Below are positions 16,659 through 25,189 of a stretch of 46,707 bases of DNA, piece by piece (position 1 is the stretch's first letter; each line of letters starts with the position of its first letter). The DNA comes from Gemmatimonadota bacterium (GTDB lineage: Bacteria; Latescibacterota; UBA2968). The notes beneath the pieces are model-generated. The model worked only from the letters and a program-made list of their open reading frames with translations, searched no databases and was not told where the DNA came from. The stretch lies in the NCBI GenBank assembly GCA_026706845.1, contig JAPOXY010000241.1:1-46707 (forward strand). The letters are read 5' to 3'. A program made the translations under genes and the position numbers.

Positions 16659-18209
16659 TTGAAAACGCATTTAGAAGGAATACATGATCGAGAGTATCGC
16701 AAGCTATTCGGTTTAGATATTTATCTGACGCCAGTGTTTGTGATTTCCGGTATTACCATTGTCGCATTTGTGACTGGCGCTCTTGTCTTTCAGGAAGCCG
16801 CGACTGAAGGGTTTAAAAATATCCGCGAGTGGCTCACTGCGAATCTCGATTGGTTTTTTATTATTGCGGCCAATCTCGTCGTGCTCTTTTGTTTTTATGT
16901 GGCGCTATCGCCTCTTGGAAAGGTGCGCCTGGGCGGCGCAGATGCAAAACCCGAATACACCTATTTAACCTATCTTGCCATGCTTTTTGCTGCTGGCGTG
17001 GGCATAGGTTTGCTGTTTTTTGGGGTGGCGGAACCGGTGTACTACTTTAAAGCACCACCACTCGGCATTACGCCAGGAACTGAGGATGCCGTATCCGTAG
17101 GGATAGCGGCGACGGTTTTTCATTGGGGGCTACACGGCTGGGCAATCTATGGCGTCGTTGGACTCGCTCTGGGTTACTTCTCGTACAACCGGGGGTTGCC
17201 CCTCACCATTCGCTCGGCGTTCTATCCCTTATTTGGCGACCGCGTCTGGGGCTGGCCCGGACATATTATTGATACTTTCGCCATATTCGCGGGATTGTTT
17301 GGGCTTGCAACCTCTCTCGGTCTGGGGGTTCAGCAGGTTACTTCCGGATTAAATTATCTGTTTGATATTCCCGCGAACAACACCACTATGGTGGTGCTGA
17401 TTGTGGCGATTACTTCCATCGCGCTCATATCGGTGCTGACGGGTATTAATGTTGGTATTAAGCGTTTGAGCCAGTTCAATATCATTATCGCGTTTTTGTT
17501 GTTATTGACTGTTATCTCGCTGGGTCCGACGCTCTACATTTTTCGCAGTATCTTCGCTGGTCTCGGCAGTTATTTCGCGCAGGTTGTACCGCTCAGCAAT
17601 TGGATTGGGCGGGAGGATGTCGCCTTTGTGCGAGACTGGACGACTTTCTACTGGGCGTGGTGGTTTGCCTGGGCGCCGTTTGTCGGTACGTTCATCGCTC
17701 GCATTTCAAAGGGGCGCACAGTGCGCGAATTTGTCGTCTCTGTGCTTCTGCTGCCAACGCTTTTATGCCTGCTGTGGTTCGGCACTTTTAGCGGTACGGC
17801 GTTTTATCAACACCTCGTTGAGGGCTATACCGGTGTAACTGAGAATGTCGAGGCGTGGAAGCTCGAAATCGCATTGTTCAAAATGTTTGACAAATTGCCT
17901 ATGGCGACACTGCTTTCATCTGTGGCGATGCTTCTGACCGTCGTGTTTTTCGTTACTTCGTCAGATTCTGGATCGTTGATTCTCGACACCATTGCAGCCG
18001 GGGGCAAGGTTGATGCGCCAGTCGCACAACGCGTTTTCTGGTGTACTATTGAGGGGTTAGTCGCCATAGCGCTTCTGCTGGGCGGAGGTTTGAGTGCGTT
18101 GCAGGCTGCCTCGCTCACTACTGGTTTTCCGTTCGCCATTGTGCTATTGGGAATGGCCGTCTGCGTGTGGATGGGGCTTCGCAGCGAAGTGCGGGAATCG
18201 CGTGGATGA
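16659..18209 (+). CDS. BCCT-family betaine/choline/carnitine-type transporter
   Basis: The 516-residue inner-membrane protein has about 12 helices. Residues 111-126 carry the family motif 'AAGVGIGLLFFGVAEP'. The segment 'FYWAWWFAWAPFVGTFIARI' near residue 330 matches the BetP/CaiT signature, including the W-x-W-W-x-x-W tryptophans that bind trimethylammonium groups. Substrates in the family are glycine betaine, choline, carnitine and the sulfonium analogue DMSP. It starts at TTG 16659 with a ggaagga ribosome site 5 bases upstream; no closer ATG fits. No long osmosensory C-terminal tail is present, arguing against a BetP-like stress sensor. It sits between two TonB receptors. Confidence 0.95.
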   Translation: MKTHLEGIHDREYRKLFGLDIYLTPVFVISGITIVAFVTGALVFQEAATEGFKNIREWLTANLDWFFIIAANLVVLFCFYVALSPLGKVRLGGADAKPEYTYLTYLAMLFAAGVGIGLLFFGVAEPVYYFKAPPLGITPGTEDAVSVGIAATVFHWGLHGWAIYGVVGLALGYFSYNRGLPLTIRSAFYPLFGDRVWGWPGHIIDTFAIFAGLFGLATSLGLGVQQVTSGLNYLFDIPANNTTMVVLIVAITSIALISVLTGINVGIKRLSQFNIIIAFLLLLTVISLGPTLYIFRSIFAGLGSYFAQVVPLSNWIGREDVAFVRDWTTFYWAWWFAWAPFVGTFIARISKGRTVREFVVSVLLLPTLLCLLWFGTFSGTAFYQHLVEGYTGVTENVEAWKLEIALFKMFDKLPMATLLSSVAMLLTVVFFVTSSDSGSLILDTIAAGGKVDAPVAQRVFWCTIEGLVAIALLLGGGLSALQAASLTTGFPFAIVLLGMAVCVWMGLRSEVRESRG

Positions 18210-18226
18210 GAGTGTTGAGTCTCTCA

Positions 18227-18246
18227 AAATTTCCAGACGGAAATTT
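18227..18246. promoter_or_regulatory. Perfect inverted repeat overlapping a -35 box
   Basis: AAATTTCC (18227-18234) and GGAAATTT (18239-18246) are perfect 8-base inverted arms around AGAC. The right arm runs into the TTGACA at 18245-18250. This suits an operator for a dimeric repressor, or a hairpin at the end of the BCCT transcript. No uridine run follows, so it is not a standard terminator. A smaller inverted repeat, TGAGAG/CTCTCA (18207-18226), lies over the BCCT stop. Confidence 0.5.
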
Positions 18247-18273
18247 GACATTGAGAAAATTACAACGTATTTT
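18245..18273 (+). promoter_or_regulatory. Candidate sigma70 promoter for the second TonB receptor
   Basis: TTGACA at 18245-18250 is followed, after 17 bases, by TATTTT at 18268-18273, matching four of six -10 positions. Transcription would begin near 18280 and leave a leader of about 83 bases before ATG 18363. The -35 box shares two bases with an inverted repeat. Confidence 0.6.
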
Positions 18274-18305
18274 TTATGAATGTAAACCTTAGAATTAAAG
18301 GTACG

Positions 18306-18365
18306 GTTGAAACAACAAATAGGGGAAATCCAACTGTTGAAACAATAAAAAAGGGAGGACCAATG
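18306..18365 (+). repeat. Imperfect 30-base tandem duplication in the receptor leader
   Basis: Two adjacent 30-base units begin with the identical GTTGAAACAA at 18306 and 18336 and agree at about 22 of 30 positions by eye. Each contains a purine-rich stretch (aggggaaa, then agggagga); the second is the ribosome site of the receptor gene. The duplication therefore covers a ribosome-binding leader. The frame is also open across it, but the signal peptide begins at ATG 18363. Confidence 0.6.
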
Positions 18366-21300
18366 GTGTTCTTGAGCAGATTTATTCCGATTCTGGTATG
18401 TGTGGGATTGCTTTCTGGCGTGGTCCAGGCGCAATCTGTTGGAACAGTCACAGGTACTGTGGTCGATGCGTCAAGCGGAGAGAAATTGGAAGCGGTACAG
18501 GTCCATATTCCGACTCTGAAACTGGGAGTAGTGTCGGATGAACAAGGTCGCTTTACCATTCCAAATGTGCCTTCTGGGGCACACGAACTGAGAGCTGATC
18601 TGATCGGCTATGCGACCGCGACAGCAGTGATTACCGTGATTGCAGGAGAAACCGTGACGGTTGCGTTGCAGATGAATCCCTCCGCGCTTTATTTGGACGA
18701 AGTGGTGGTGACGGGTACGGCGTTTAAGGAAGCGCCCATCAGTATGACGTATGCGGTCGCGGTGGTTGGGCGAGAGAAGATGGCAGAACAAGGTTCTCCA
18801 CAGGCGGTTGATTTCTTCAAGAATCTGGGTGCGAGCCACGGCGTGATCGGCGAGCGGAGCAGTTGGTACAATGCGAGCCAGGCTGGCACTCTGACGGAGA
18901 GCATTGCCAATGTGAACTTGCGCGGGCTGGGGGCTTCAAGGACGCTGGTGTTGATCAATAGCCGCCGACAGACTTATGTTCCCGCGCGCTTGATCGGTGG
19001 ACGCTTTGTCGATGTCAATGTTATTCCCTCTATCGCCCTTGACCGGATTGAGGTGCTCAAGGAAGGGGCCTCGGCTATCTATGGATCGGATGCAGTGGCC
19101 GGCGTTGCCAATTTTTTGACCCGATCCGATTTTGAGGGTTTTGAAGTCTCGGGAGCGCACGAGTATTTCGAAGGCGCTGGTGATACAAATATAGGCGCGA
19201 TATGGGGTAAAAAACTCGCTGAAGGAACCCATGCGGTTATTTCTGTGGAATGGATGGGGCGCCAGGAGCTACCTTCTACAGAGAGAGACTACCTGTTGCA
19301 GCCGTGGCACGGTGGCGGGCAACGCCTCGGATGGTCGAGTTTGGGGAATCCCGGCACCTTTGCCATTGGTGCTCCCGCTCCGTGGACCGCTGCCATCCAC
19401 GCTCCTCGATGTGAGGAATTTGGCGGTTTCCGGGAATCCTGGACATGCCGCTTCCGCTATCAGCAGTATGAGAATCTGGTCGAAAAAATGAGCCATATCC
19501 GTGCTTTTGCCGAGATCAATGGTACTCTGGACAATGGTACAGATTATCATGTGGAGTACCTGTGGGCCGAGGCAGAGATTCCCAATTGGTACACGACGCC
19601 TTCGTATCCGCCGTTCCCACTGACAGACACGAGTATTATGGAAGTAGCGCCCAATCACCCGGGGCGGCAGGCATTTTGCGAGGATTACGGTGCAAATCCC
19701 GGCGATCTGTATTACGACGCCTGCCATGGCGGCGAGAACTGGTATTTCAATGGGCGGCCATTCGGGAACTCGGGGCCAGGGCGCACGTTGAGTCGTCAAT
19801 CGAATACTTTGCGCATGGCGGCTTCCGCAAATGGCGATTTTAAGGCGTTCGGCGGTCGAGATGCCCATTTTGATGTGGGGCTTGCTTATTCGCGCACTGC
19901 GGGAAATTACAATTTGCCGGGGGTGTATATTGAGCGTTTATTCCTCGGTTTCCGCGGTTTTGGAGGACCAAATTGCGGTGTTGGTGTGGAGGCAGATCCA
20001 ACGTCTCTGGCAGGGATGCGACTCGGACGGATCTACGACCAGGTGGCAGGTCAGGGCAACTGCGAGTACTACAACCCCTTCGGCAATGCCATCGAGTTCA
20101 CGGATCAACATGGCTCGAATTTTGAGAACTCGCCGAATCCTGGTTACCGCCCCGATCTTGCGAATAGCCCCGAATTGCGGGAGTGGCTCGCCAATCAGGA
20201 GGTCAATCTACAGAGCACCTCGGATATGCTGGTTGCCGATGCGACGCTGACGGGAACATGGACAGAGAACGTCTGGCTCAACGCGAGTTATGCCGCTGGA
20301 TATCAGTTCCGAAAGCTCAGTGCTACTGGCGATCCGAACGACCCGGGTGATGTGACCATCAACCCATGTCCGGTTCCGGGCGATAAGGGGTGCTCAGAGG
20401 AAGATAAGTTCGGTCCCTATGCGTTCACGAATGTGAATCGACCGTACTCCGAAGACCAGACGGTACACCGCTTTTTTGGCGAAATTCCCCTGAGTCTGGG
20501 AGAGCGCGTTGATGTGCAACTCGCCGCGAATTACGAGTTCCACGATGTGGCGAGCAGTTTTGATCCCAAGTTCGGCTGGCGCGTGCAACTCTCAGAGTCT
20601 CCAACCCATTCAGCGTTTTTGCGCGGCTCGGTGCAGACGACATTTCGCACGCCATCGCTGGACGATGTAAATGAAAGCCCGTTATCGACGCTTGAGTGGA
20701 TCAACCAGACAGGTGCGTACCAAACAGTGGATCGAATCGGGAGCAAGGACCTCAAACCGGAACAGGCATTTACCTATAATGCGGGTCTCGCGCTGGTCAC
20801 AGAGGCAGGCTCTGAAGCGACTTTTGACTATTGGAGCTACGATTTCAGCGATGTCATCGGGAGAATTACCGACTTATATGCCGAAGAAGCCAATAAGAAT
20901 GCCCTGAAGCAATTCATTGTCTGTCCAGATGGGGTAGGCACTGGTACCTGCGCGGCCTCAGAACTCGAGCGGGTGCGGGTTGATATTGTCAACTGGCCGG
21001 GGGTCAAGACTTCGGGAATCGATGTACATCTGGGCACGCGGATACCAGCGGGTACAGGGCAATTCGCGGCCAGTCTGGATGGCACTTACACGCTGTCGTA
21101 TGAGACAAAGGCACTAATGCATGGCAATTTGGTACTCCAGGACGCGGCGGACGCGGCGGGTTATTTGAATTTTGGCAATCCCATTGCGACTTCGCTTCCC
21201 AAGTTGAAGGGGCGGGCATCGGCGGGCTATCACTGGAAGACCTATAGCCTCGTGAGTTATCTGAACTATATTTCGTCTTATGAGGACCGGGGATCAATGA

Positions 21301-21536
21301 GTTCCGATAATGATAATATTAGAAATCTATTCGGTACTATTGATTCGTTTGTCACATGGGATGTGAGTTTCCTCTGGAATGTGTCCAGGGGTGTGAATAT
21401 CGCGTTCTCCGGAATAAATCTGCTCGGCACCAGGCCACCTCTGGTGAATATCGAGCAAGCCTACGATGGCTTCACGCACGATCCCAAAGAGCGGCGGTTG
21501 AAGCTGGGGTTAACGTATCAATTCGGGAGTCCATAA
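18363..21536 (+). CDS. TonB-dependent receptor with N-terminal carboxypeptidase-regulatory-like domain (paralog B)
   Basis: The protein has 1057 residues and the same layout as paralog A: signal peptide ending 'VQA' (21-23), regulatory-like domain, TonB-box-like 'DEVVVTGTAF', plug and barrel. ATG 18363 is chosen because it starts the signal peptide and follows a gggagg site; the frame stays open 87 bases upstream. The plug is nearly identical to paralog A, while extracellular loop regions (for instance around 19260-19420) differ in sequence and length. This suggests two receptors with one mechanism and different ligand surfaces. It has its own promoter candidate and ends before a bidirectional terminator. 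Confidence 0.95.
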   Translation: MVFLSRFIPILVCVGLLSGVVQAQSVGTVTGTVVDASSGEKLEAVQVHIPTLKLGVVSDEQGRFTIPNVPSGAHELRADLIGYATATAVITVIAGETVTVALQMNPSALYLDEVVVTGTAFKEAPISMTYAVAVVGREKMAEQGSPQAVDFFKNLGASHGVIGERSSWYNASQAGTLTESIANVNLRGLGASRTLVLINSRRQTYVPARLIGGRFVDVNVIPSIALDRIEVLKEGASAIYGSDAVAGVANFLTRSDFEGFEVSGAHEYFEGAGDTNIGAIWGKKLAEGTHAVISVEWMGRQELPSTERDYLLQPWHGGGQRLGWSSLGNPGTFAIGAPAPWTAAIHAPRCEEFGGFRESWTCRFRYQQYENLVEKMSHIRAFAEINGTLDNGTDYHVEYLWAEAEIPNWYTTPSYPPFPLTDTSIMEVAPNHPGRQAFCEDYGANPGDLYYDACHGGENWYFNGRPFGNSGPGRTLSRQSNTLRMAASANGDFKAFGGRDAHFDVGLAYSRTAGNYNLPGVYIERLFLGFRGFGGPNCGVGVEADPTSLAGMRLGRIYDQVAGQGNCEYYNPFGNAIEFTDQHGSNFENSPNPGYRPDLANSPELREWLANQEVNLQSTSDMLVADATLTGTWTENVWLNASYAAGYQFRKLSATGDPNDPGDVTINPCPVPGDKGCSEEDKFGPYAFTNVNRPYSEDQTVHRFFGEIPLSLGERVDVQLAANYEFHDVASSFDPKFGWRVQLSESPTHSAFLRGSVQTTFRTPSLDDVNESPLSTLEWINQTGAYQTVDRIGSKDLKPEQAFTYNAGLALVTEAGSEATFDYWSYDFSDVIGRITDLYAEEANKNALKQFIVCPDGVGTGTCAASELERVRVDIVNWPGVKTSGIDVHLGTRIPAGTGQFAASLDGTYTLSYETKALMHGNLVLQDAADAAGYLNFGNPIATSLPKLKGRASAGYHWKTYSLVSYLNYISSYEDRGSMSSDNDNIRNLFGTIDSFVTWDVSFLWNVSRGVNIAFSGINLLGTRPPLVNIEQAYDGFTHDPKERRLKLGLTYQFGSP

Positions 21537-21618
21537 TATTTGAGTGTGTCGATTGGGAATCCGTAGAAGCGTATTACGAGGGTCTCGGTATCTAAGCGTA
21601 CCCTCAGGTACAATACAA

Positions 21619-21651
21619 AAGCCCGTCAAGTCGTGATGACGGGCTTTTTTG
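21619..21651. terminator. Bidirectional intrinsic terminator
   Basis: AAGCCCGTCA (21619-21628) pairs perfectly with TGACGGGCTT (21637-21646) around an eight-base loop. It is followed by a run of six T on the forward strand; on the reverse strand the stem is followed by TTTT. It sits between the ends of two converging genes, the second TonB receptor and the reverse enolase-like gene, and can end both transcripts. Confidence 0.92.
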
Positions 21652-21673
21652 TTTAAATATGTACAGCAATTCA

Positions 21674-22927
21674 TTATACCTCACATTTTTTTCGCACGGC
21701 CGACTTTTGCGATTCGCTGTACAATTTGTCAAATGCTTGTGTGCCGTCGTCTTCGATGACATCGAGCGATGAGTCGGGTTCTGATATGGGCTGGGAATCT
21801 TCGGGATAGACATGGTGCATGTCCTGTTTGGTGCAGGCATAATAGGTGACTTCACCGCTTTTGCGACGGTACGCGTAAAGGTGGCGAGGGGGATCGACCC
21901 AGGTGTAGTCTGCGGCGTATTGTTCTATTGCTGCAGGGTCAATTTCTACGCCGAGGCCAGGCGTTTCAGTGACGCGGTAAAAGCCGCCCCGAACTTCAAT
22001 CGCGGGTTTTACGAGCTGATGCTCCCAGATGTTCATACACGTAATGGCTGGCCATTTGGCCTGGGGGAGGATCGCACCCAGATGCGCTGCCCAGGCTGTT
22101 GTGATGCCAGAGCCGACGAGTTGCAGCCAGAAGGGTTTGTTCCATTGCTCGCATACGGATGCTTGTTTGAGGAGGCGCAAGGCACCTGCACAGATGACAA
22201 AACCATCGGTGACATCTTCTTTCATGGTCGTTTCAATGGGCGGGTTGTTGTAGTGCATGGCAATGGGCCGCGCGATCAAATTTCTGATTTGCTTGTTGCC
22301 CGCTACGTCGTTTTGTGGAATCGGCGTTTCGATCATCGCCACTTCGGGATAGGCTTCCAATTCTCGAAGATGCGGGATTGCATTGGCGGAATTGGCGAGG
22401 GTGCCGTTATAGTCGAGGTCGAGGTGAAAGCCGGGTGGAACTACTTTTTGAACGGCCTGAATGGCTGCGTGCAGGTCGAACCAGGGGCGGGCTTTGAGTT
22501 TTGAACTGGTATATCCCGCCTGGGCGGCTTGCCGGCATTCTTCTGCCCATCCTTCGGGTGGCATGTCCATATTCCACCAGGATATGGGGCACCAGTCGCG
22601 CACTTTTGCGCCCAGCAGGCGGTATATCGGAACATCTTGCGCTTTTGCTATGGCATCAAACAGAGCCATCTGTACGCCAGCGCCAAGGCTGTCATCCCAC
22701 ATCAATTCAGCGGCGGGTCTGCCGACGATTCTGTCTTCGATATCGCCGGGTACTTTGGCCCAGGTGTAGTTGGGTATGGTTTCGCCCCATCCTTCAATGC
22801 CATTTTCGAGTGTGATATGACAAATCTGGTGTATCCGCCAGTGGGGAAGCCAGTAGCCGAGGTGTTTCTGGCTGTGTGGCGTGAAGGGGACGTCGAGATT
22901 GATGAGTTCAATGGCTTTGATTTTCAT
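21674..22927 (-). CDS. Enolase-superfamily (mandelate racemase-like) protein with altered metal site
   Basis: The protein has 417 residues. The start at 22927 (MKIKAIEL) follows a cggaggc ribosome site and begins the capping domain, so upstream in-frame codons are rejected. The barrel shows K143-x-K145 ('SSKLKARPW'), D172 ('LDLDYNGT') and E200 ('MIETPIP'). The third acidic ligand expected after 'RPIA' is replaced: the strand reads 'RPIAMHYNNPP', with H225. The later 'GSGITTAWAAHLGAIL' matches the usual substrate helix. The family abstracts a proton next to a carboxylate in acid-sugar dehydration or racemisation. Because of the changed ligand, activity may differ. It is divergent from a Gfo/Idh/MocA gene. 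Confidence 0.82.
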   Translation of the reverse strand: MKIKAIELINLDVPFTPHSQKHLGYWLPHWRIHQICHITLENGIEGWGETIPNYTWAKVPGDIEDRIVGRPAAELMWDDSLGAGVQMALFDAIAKAQDVPIYRLLGAKVRDWCPISWWNMDMPPEGWAEECRQAAQAGYTSSKLKARPWFDLHAAIQAVQKVVPPGFHLDLDYNGTLANSANAIPHLRELEAYPEVAMIETPIPQNDVAGNKQIRNLIARPIAMHYNNPPIETTMKEDVTDGFVICAGALRLLKQASVCEQWNKPFWLQLVGSGITTAWAAHLGAILPQAKWPAITCMNIWEHQLVKPAIEVRGGFYRVTETPGLGVEIDPAAIEQYAADYTWVDPPRHLYAYRRKSGEVTYYACTKQDMHHVYPEDSQPISEPDSSLDVIEDDGTQAFDKLYSESQKSAVRKKCEV

Positions 22928-22961
22928 ATTTGCCTCCGCGAAAAGTTGATGTGTATAGCGC

Positions 22962-22990
22962 ACGATATGACACGGATTACACGATGTCAA
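22962..22990 (-). promoter_or_regulatory. Sigma70-type promoter for the enolase-like gene
   Basis: On the reverse strand TTGACA (22985-22990) is followed after 17 bases by TATCGT (22962-22967), four of six matches to the -10 consensus. Transcription would start about 28 bases upstream of the ATG at 22927, leaving room for the cggaggc ribosome site. Confidence 0.65.
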
Positions 22991-23067
22991 GTACAACGGG
23001 AGAAAGAAAACGTGCATGGGCTAAAAAGTTGATTTATATTGGTCGCGATCTTATCTATCAACAATTC

Positions 23068-23078
23068 AAGGAGGTGAT
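23068..23078 (+). promoter_or_regulatory. Full-length Shine-Dalgarno site
   Basis: AAGGAGGTGAT is complementary to the whole canonical anti-Shine-Dalgarno end of 16S rRNA and lies two bases before ATG 23081 (six bases from the central GGAGG). It fixes the start of the following oxidoreductase and shows that this organism uses a standard 16S tail. Confidence 0.85.
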
Positions 23079-23080
23079 GT

Positions 23081-24070
23081 ATGGCAGTGCAGTGTATTCA
23101 TCTGGGTGTTGGCGGCAGGGGAAAGTGGCCGGTTGCTATGTTTGCCGATCGAGATGATGTGGAAAGTGTGGCTTTTGTCGATGTTGACGAAGGCAATATG
23201 AATGCGGCTATGGAAGTGTCGGGTTTGCCCGAGTCGCGGTGTTTTAGGACGCTTGAGCAAGCCCTGAACAATGTGGAATCGGATTGCGTGATTGTTATCA
23301 CCCCTCCAGATTCCCATGTGGAGATGATTTTAGAAGCGGTTCGAGCGGGTAAGCACGTTCTGGTCGAAAAGCCATTTACGAAAACTCTGGCGTCGGCAAA
23401 GCATGTTGTGGAGGAGGCCGACCGCATGGGGGTCAAAGTGGGGGTGAGTCAAAATGCCAAATACAATCCGGCGACGATGACCCTATCGCGCCACTTGCGA
23501 GAAGAGACATATGGCAAGGCGAGTTTTGGGCTTTTTACCAAGATAGGTTGGCGCAGCAAGGGAGTCCACCATTCGGGTCACGACGATCATTCCTATTTGT
23601 GGGAGCGAGGCATTCACGATTTGGATACCATGCGATATATTTTGGGCGCGTTGCCCGTGCGGATGTGGGCACATAGCTTTAATCCGCCCTGGAGTCCGTA
23701 TAAGGACGGGGCAGGAGTTTCGGGCTGGGTGGAATTTGATGGTGGGGCGACTGCGACCTATTTTGCGACTTTTGAGCCGCATAAATCGGGCGGCGAAACC
23801 CGGGTGGATGTGGATGAAGGCACGCTTTCCCTTGAGGGTGGCAATCTCGTTTTGACGCGCCGCAAGGCCGATCCAGAAATATTGCCTCTGGACGAGGGAC
23901 CCACTTCGACAGACCTGATTGTCAATCAATTTGTCGCGTGGATAAATGGCGGTGAAGAACCCGAGTTTTCAGGGCGCAATAATCTGGTGACTGTGGCAAT
24001 GGTCGAGGGGATGGGCATTTCCTCAGAGTCCGGACGGATTGTGTCGCTCAAGGAGTTTGTGAATGTGTGA
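23081..24070 (+). CDS. Gfo/Idh/MocA-family oxidoreductase (first copy)
   Basis: The 329-residue cytoplasmic NAD(P)-dependent dehydrogenase has Rossmann motif 'GVGGRG' (9-14), the family motif E96-K97-P98 in 'VLVEKPF', and the catalytic helix 'RGIHDLDTMRYILG' near residues 183-196. Members oxidise or epimerise sugars and inositols. It begins with a full-length ribosome site and lies divergent from an enolase-like gene across a 153-base region, a setting typical of jointly controlled catabolic genes. Two further paralogs occur in the window. The substrate is unknown. Confidence 0.88.
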   Translation: MAVQCIHLGVGGRGKWPVAMFADRDDVESVAFVDVDEGNMNAAMEVSGLPESRCFRTLEQALNNVESDCVIVITPPDSHVEMILEAVRAGKHVLVEKPFTKTLASAKHVVEEADRMGVKVGVSQNAKYNPATMTLSRHLREETYGKASFGLFTKIGWRSKGVHHSGHDDHSYLWERGIHDLDTMRYILGALPVRMWAHSFNPPWSPYKDGAGVSGWVEFDGGATATYFATFEPHKSGGETRVDVDEGTLSLEGGNLVLTRRKADPEILPLDEGPTSTDLIVNQFVAWINGGEEPEFSGRNNLVTVAMVEGMGISSESGRIVSLKEFVNV

Positions 24071-24103
24071 GCAGGGCGTTGCCATCATCCGAATGAGAGA
24101 TAC

Positions 24104-25174
24104 ATGAACTATATCGGAAGCAAGTATTCTCTGCGTGACTTTCTCGAAGCGGGTGTCCTGAAAAATGTAGATGCAGATTGTAAGGTGTTCTGTGATGTTT
24201 TTGCTGGCACTGGTGTTGTGGGGACGCATTTTAAGCAGAAGGGCTTTAAGATTATCGCTAATGATATCCAATACTACTCCTTTTGTCTCAATCGCGCACT
24301 TGTAGGCATTAGTCAAGTACCCGCATTTGATGGCGTTCTGGATGATGGAAAAATAGTTCCGACAACACTAATTTGCGACGCAACCGACATTGTATTGGAA
24401 TATCTCAATACTTTGGATGGAAGGTCCGGATTTATCTATCGAAATTATTGCCCAGGAGGGACAGAGGGGACAGAGTTTAAGAGACAGTATTTCTCTGATG
24501 AGAATGGCAGGCGGTGTGATGCGATTCGGATGCAGATTGAAGACTGGTGGCAAGCGGGCAAATTGACGGAGGATGAGTACTTTTATCTTTTGGCGAGTTT
24601 GATCGATGGGGCAGATCGGGTTGCAAATACGGCGTCGATCTATGGTGCGTTTTTGAAGCATATCAAGAAGAGTGCACTGAAACCCCTGCAATTAAAGCGG
24701 CTCGGTATTGTCGAGAGCGATGAGGACCATGAAGTACACAATGTAAATGGGCAGGCGTTGGTTGAGCATCTGTCTTGCGATGTGTTGTATATGGATCCGC
24801 CCTATAATCATCGCCAGTATTGTGCGAATTACCATGTGCTTGAGACGATTGCGCGTTACGATGATCCGGTCTTGAAAGGTGTGACGGGTCTGCGTCCTCA
24901 TGACGAGCAAAAATCTGATTTTTGTATGAAGAGACGGGCTTTACCCGCATTTGAGGAGATGGTTAGAAAGACATCGGCGCAGTATGTATTCCTCAGCTAT
25001 AATAGCGAGGGAATTATGGGTAAGAATGAGATTTTGCAGACAATGGGACAATATGGGCAAGTGGATTTGATGACGCGAGATTACCAGCGTTTTCGGGCGG
25101 ATGTAGATCGGGAGAACCGGGTTTATAAAGCAGATCAGGTGGAAGAGTATCTGTTCTGTTTGAGCAAGCAGTGA
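24104..25174 (+). CDS. D12-class adenine-specific DNA methyltransferase (orphan)
   Basis: This 356-residue enzyme of the alpha (D12) class should methylate adenine at N6. The N-terminal 'NYIGSKYSL' and motif I 'DVFAGTGVVG' (31-40) bind S-adenosylmethionine. Motif IV 'DPPY' (231-234), extended as 'DPPYNHRQY', is the catalytic loop. The region between holds the target-recognition part, whose site cannot be read. No restriction endonuclease, specificity subunit or Vsr gene flanks it, so it is an orphan methylase that may regulate genes or protect DNA. It interrupts a catabolic gene series, which hints at insertion by horizontal transfer. Confidence 0.88.
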   Translation: MNYIGSKYSLRDFLEAGVLKNVDADCKVFCDVFAGTGVVGTHFKQKGFKIIANDIQYYSFCLNRALVGISQVPAFDGVLDDGKIVPTTLICDATDIVLEYLNTLDGRSGFIYRNYCPGGTEGTEFKRQYFSDENGRRCDAIRMQIEDWWQAGKLTEDEYFYLLASLIDGADRVANTASIYGAFLKHIKKSALKPLQLKRLGIVESDEDHEVHNVNGQALVEHLSCDVLYMDPPYNHRQYCANYHVLETIARYDDPVLKGVTGLRPHDEQKSDFCMKRRALPAFEEMVRKTSAQYVFLSYNSEGIMGKNEILQTMGQYGQVDLMTRDYQRFRADVDRENRVYKADQVEEYLFCLSKQ

Positions 25175-25189
25175 GGTGCGGGACGTTTT

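Noticed and set aside
21812-22504. Forward open frame of 230 codons opposite the enolase-like gene
   Set aside because: The reverse frame has a complete capping domain and barrel pattern with a good ribosome site. The forward frame has no motif and lacks a plausible start context.
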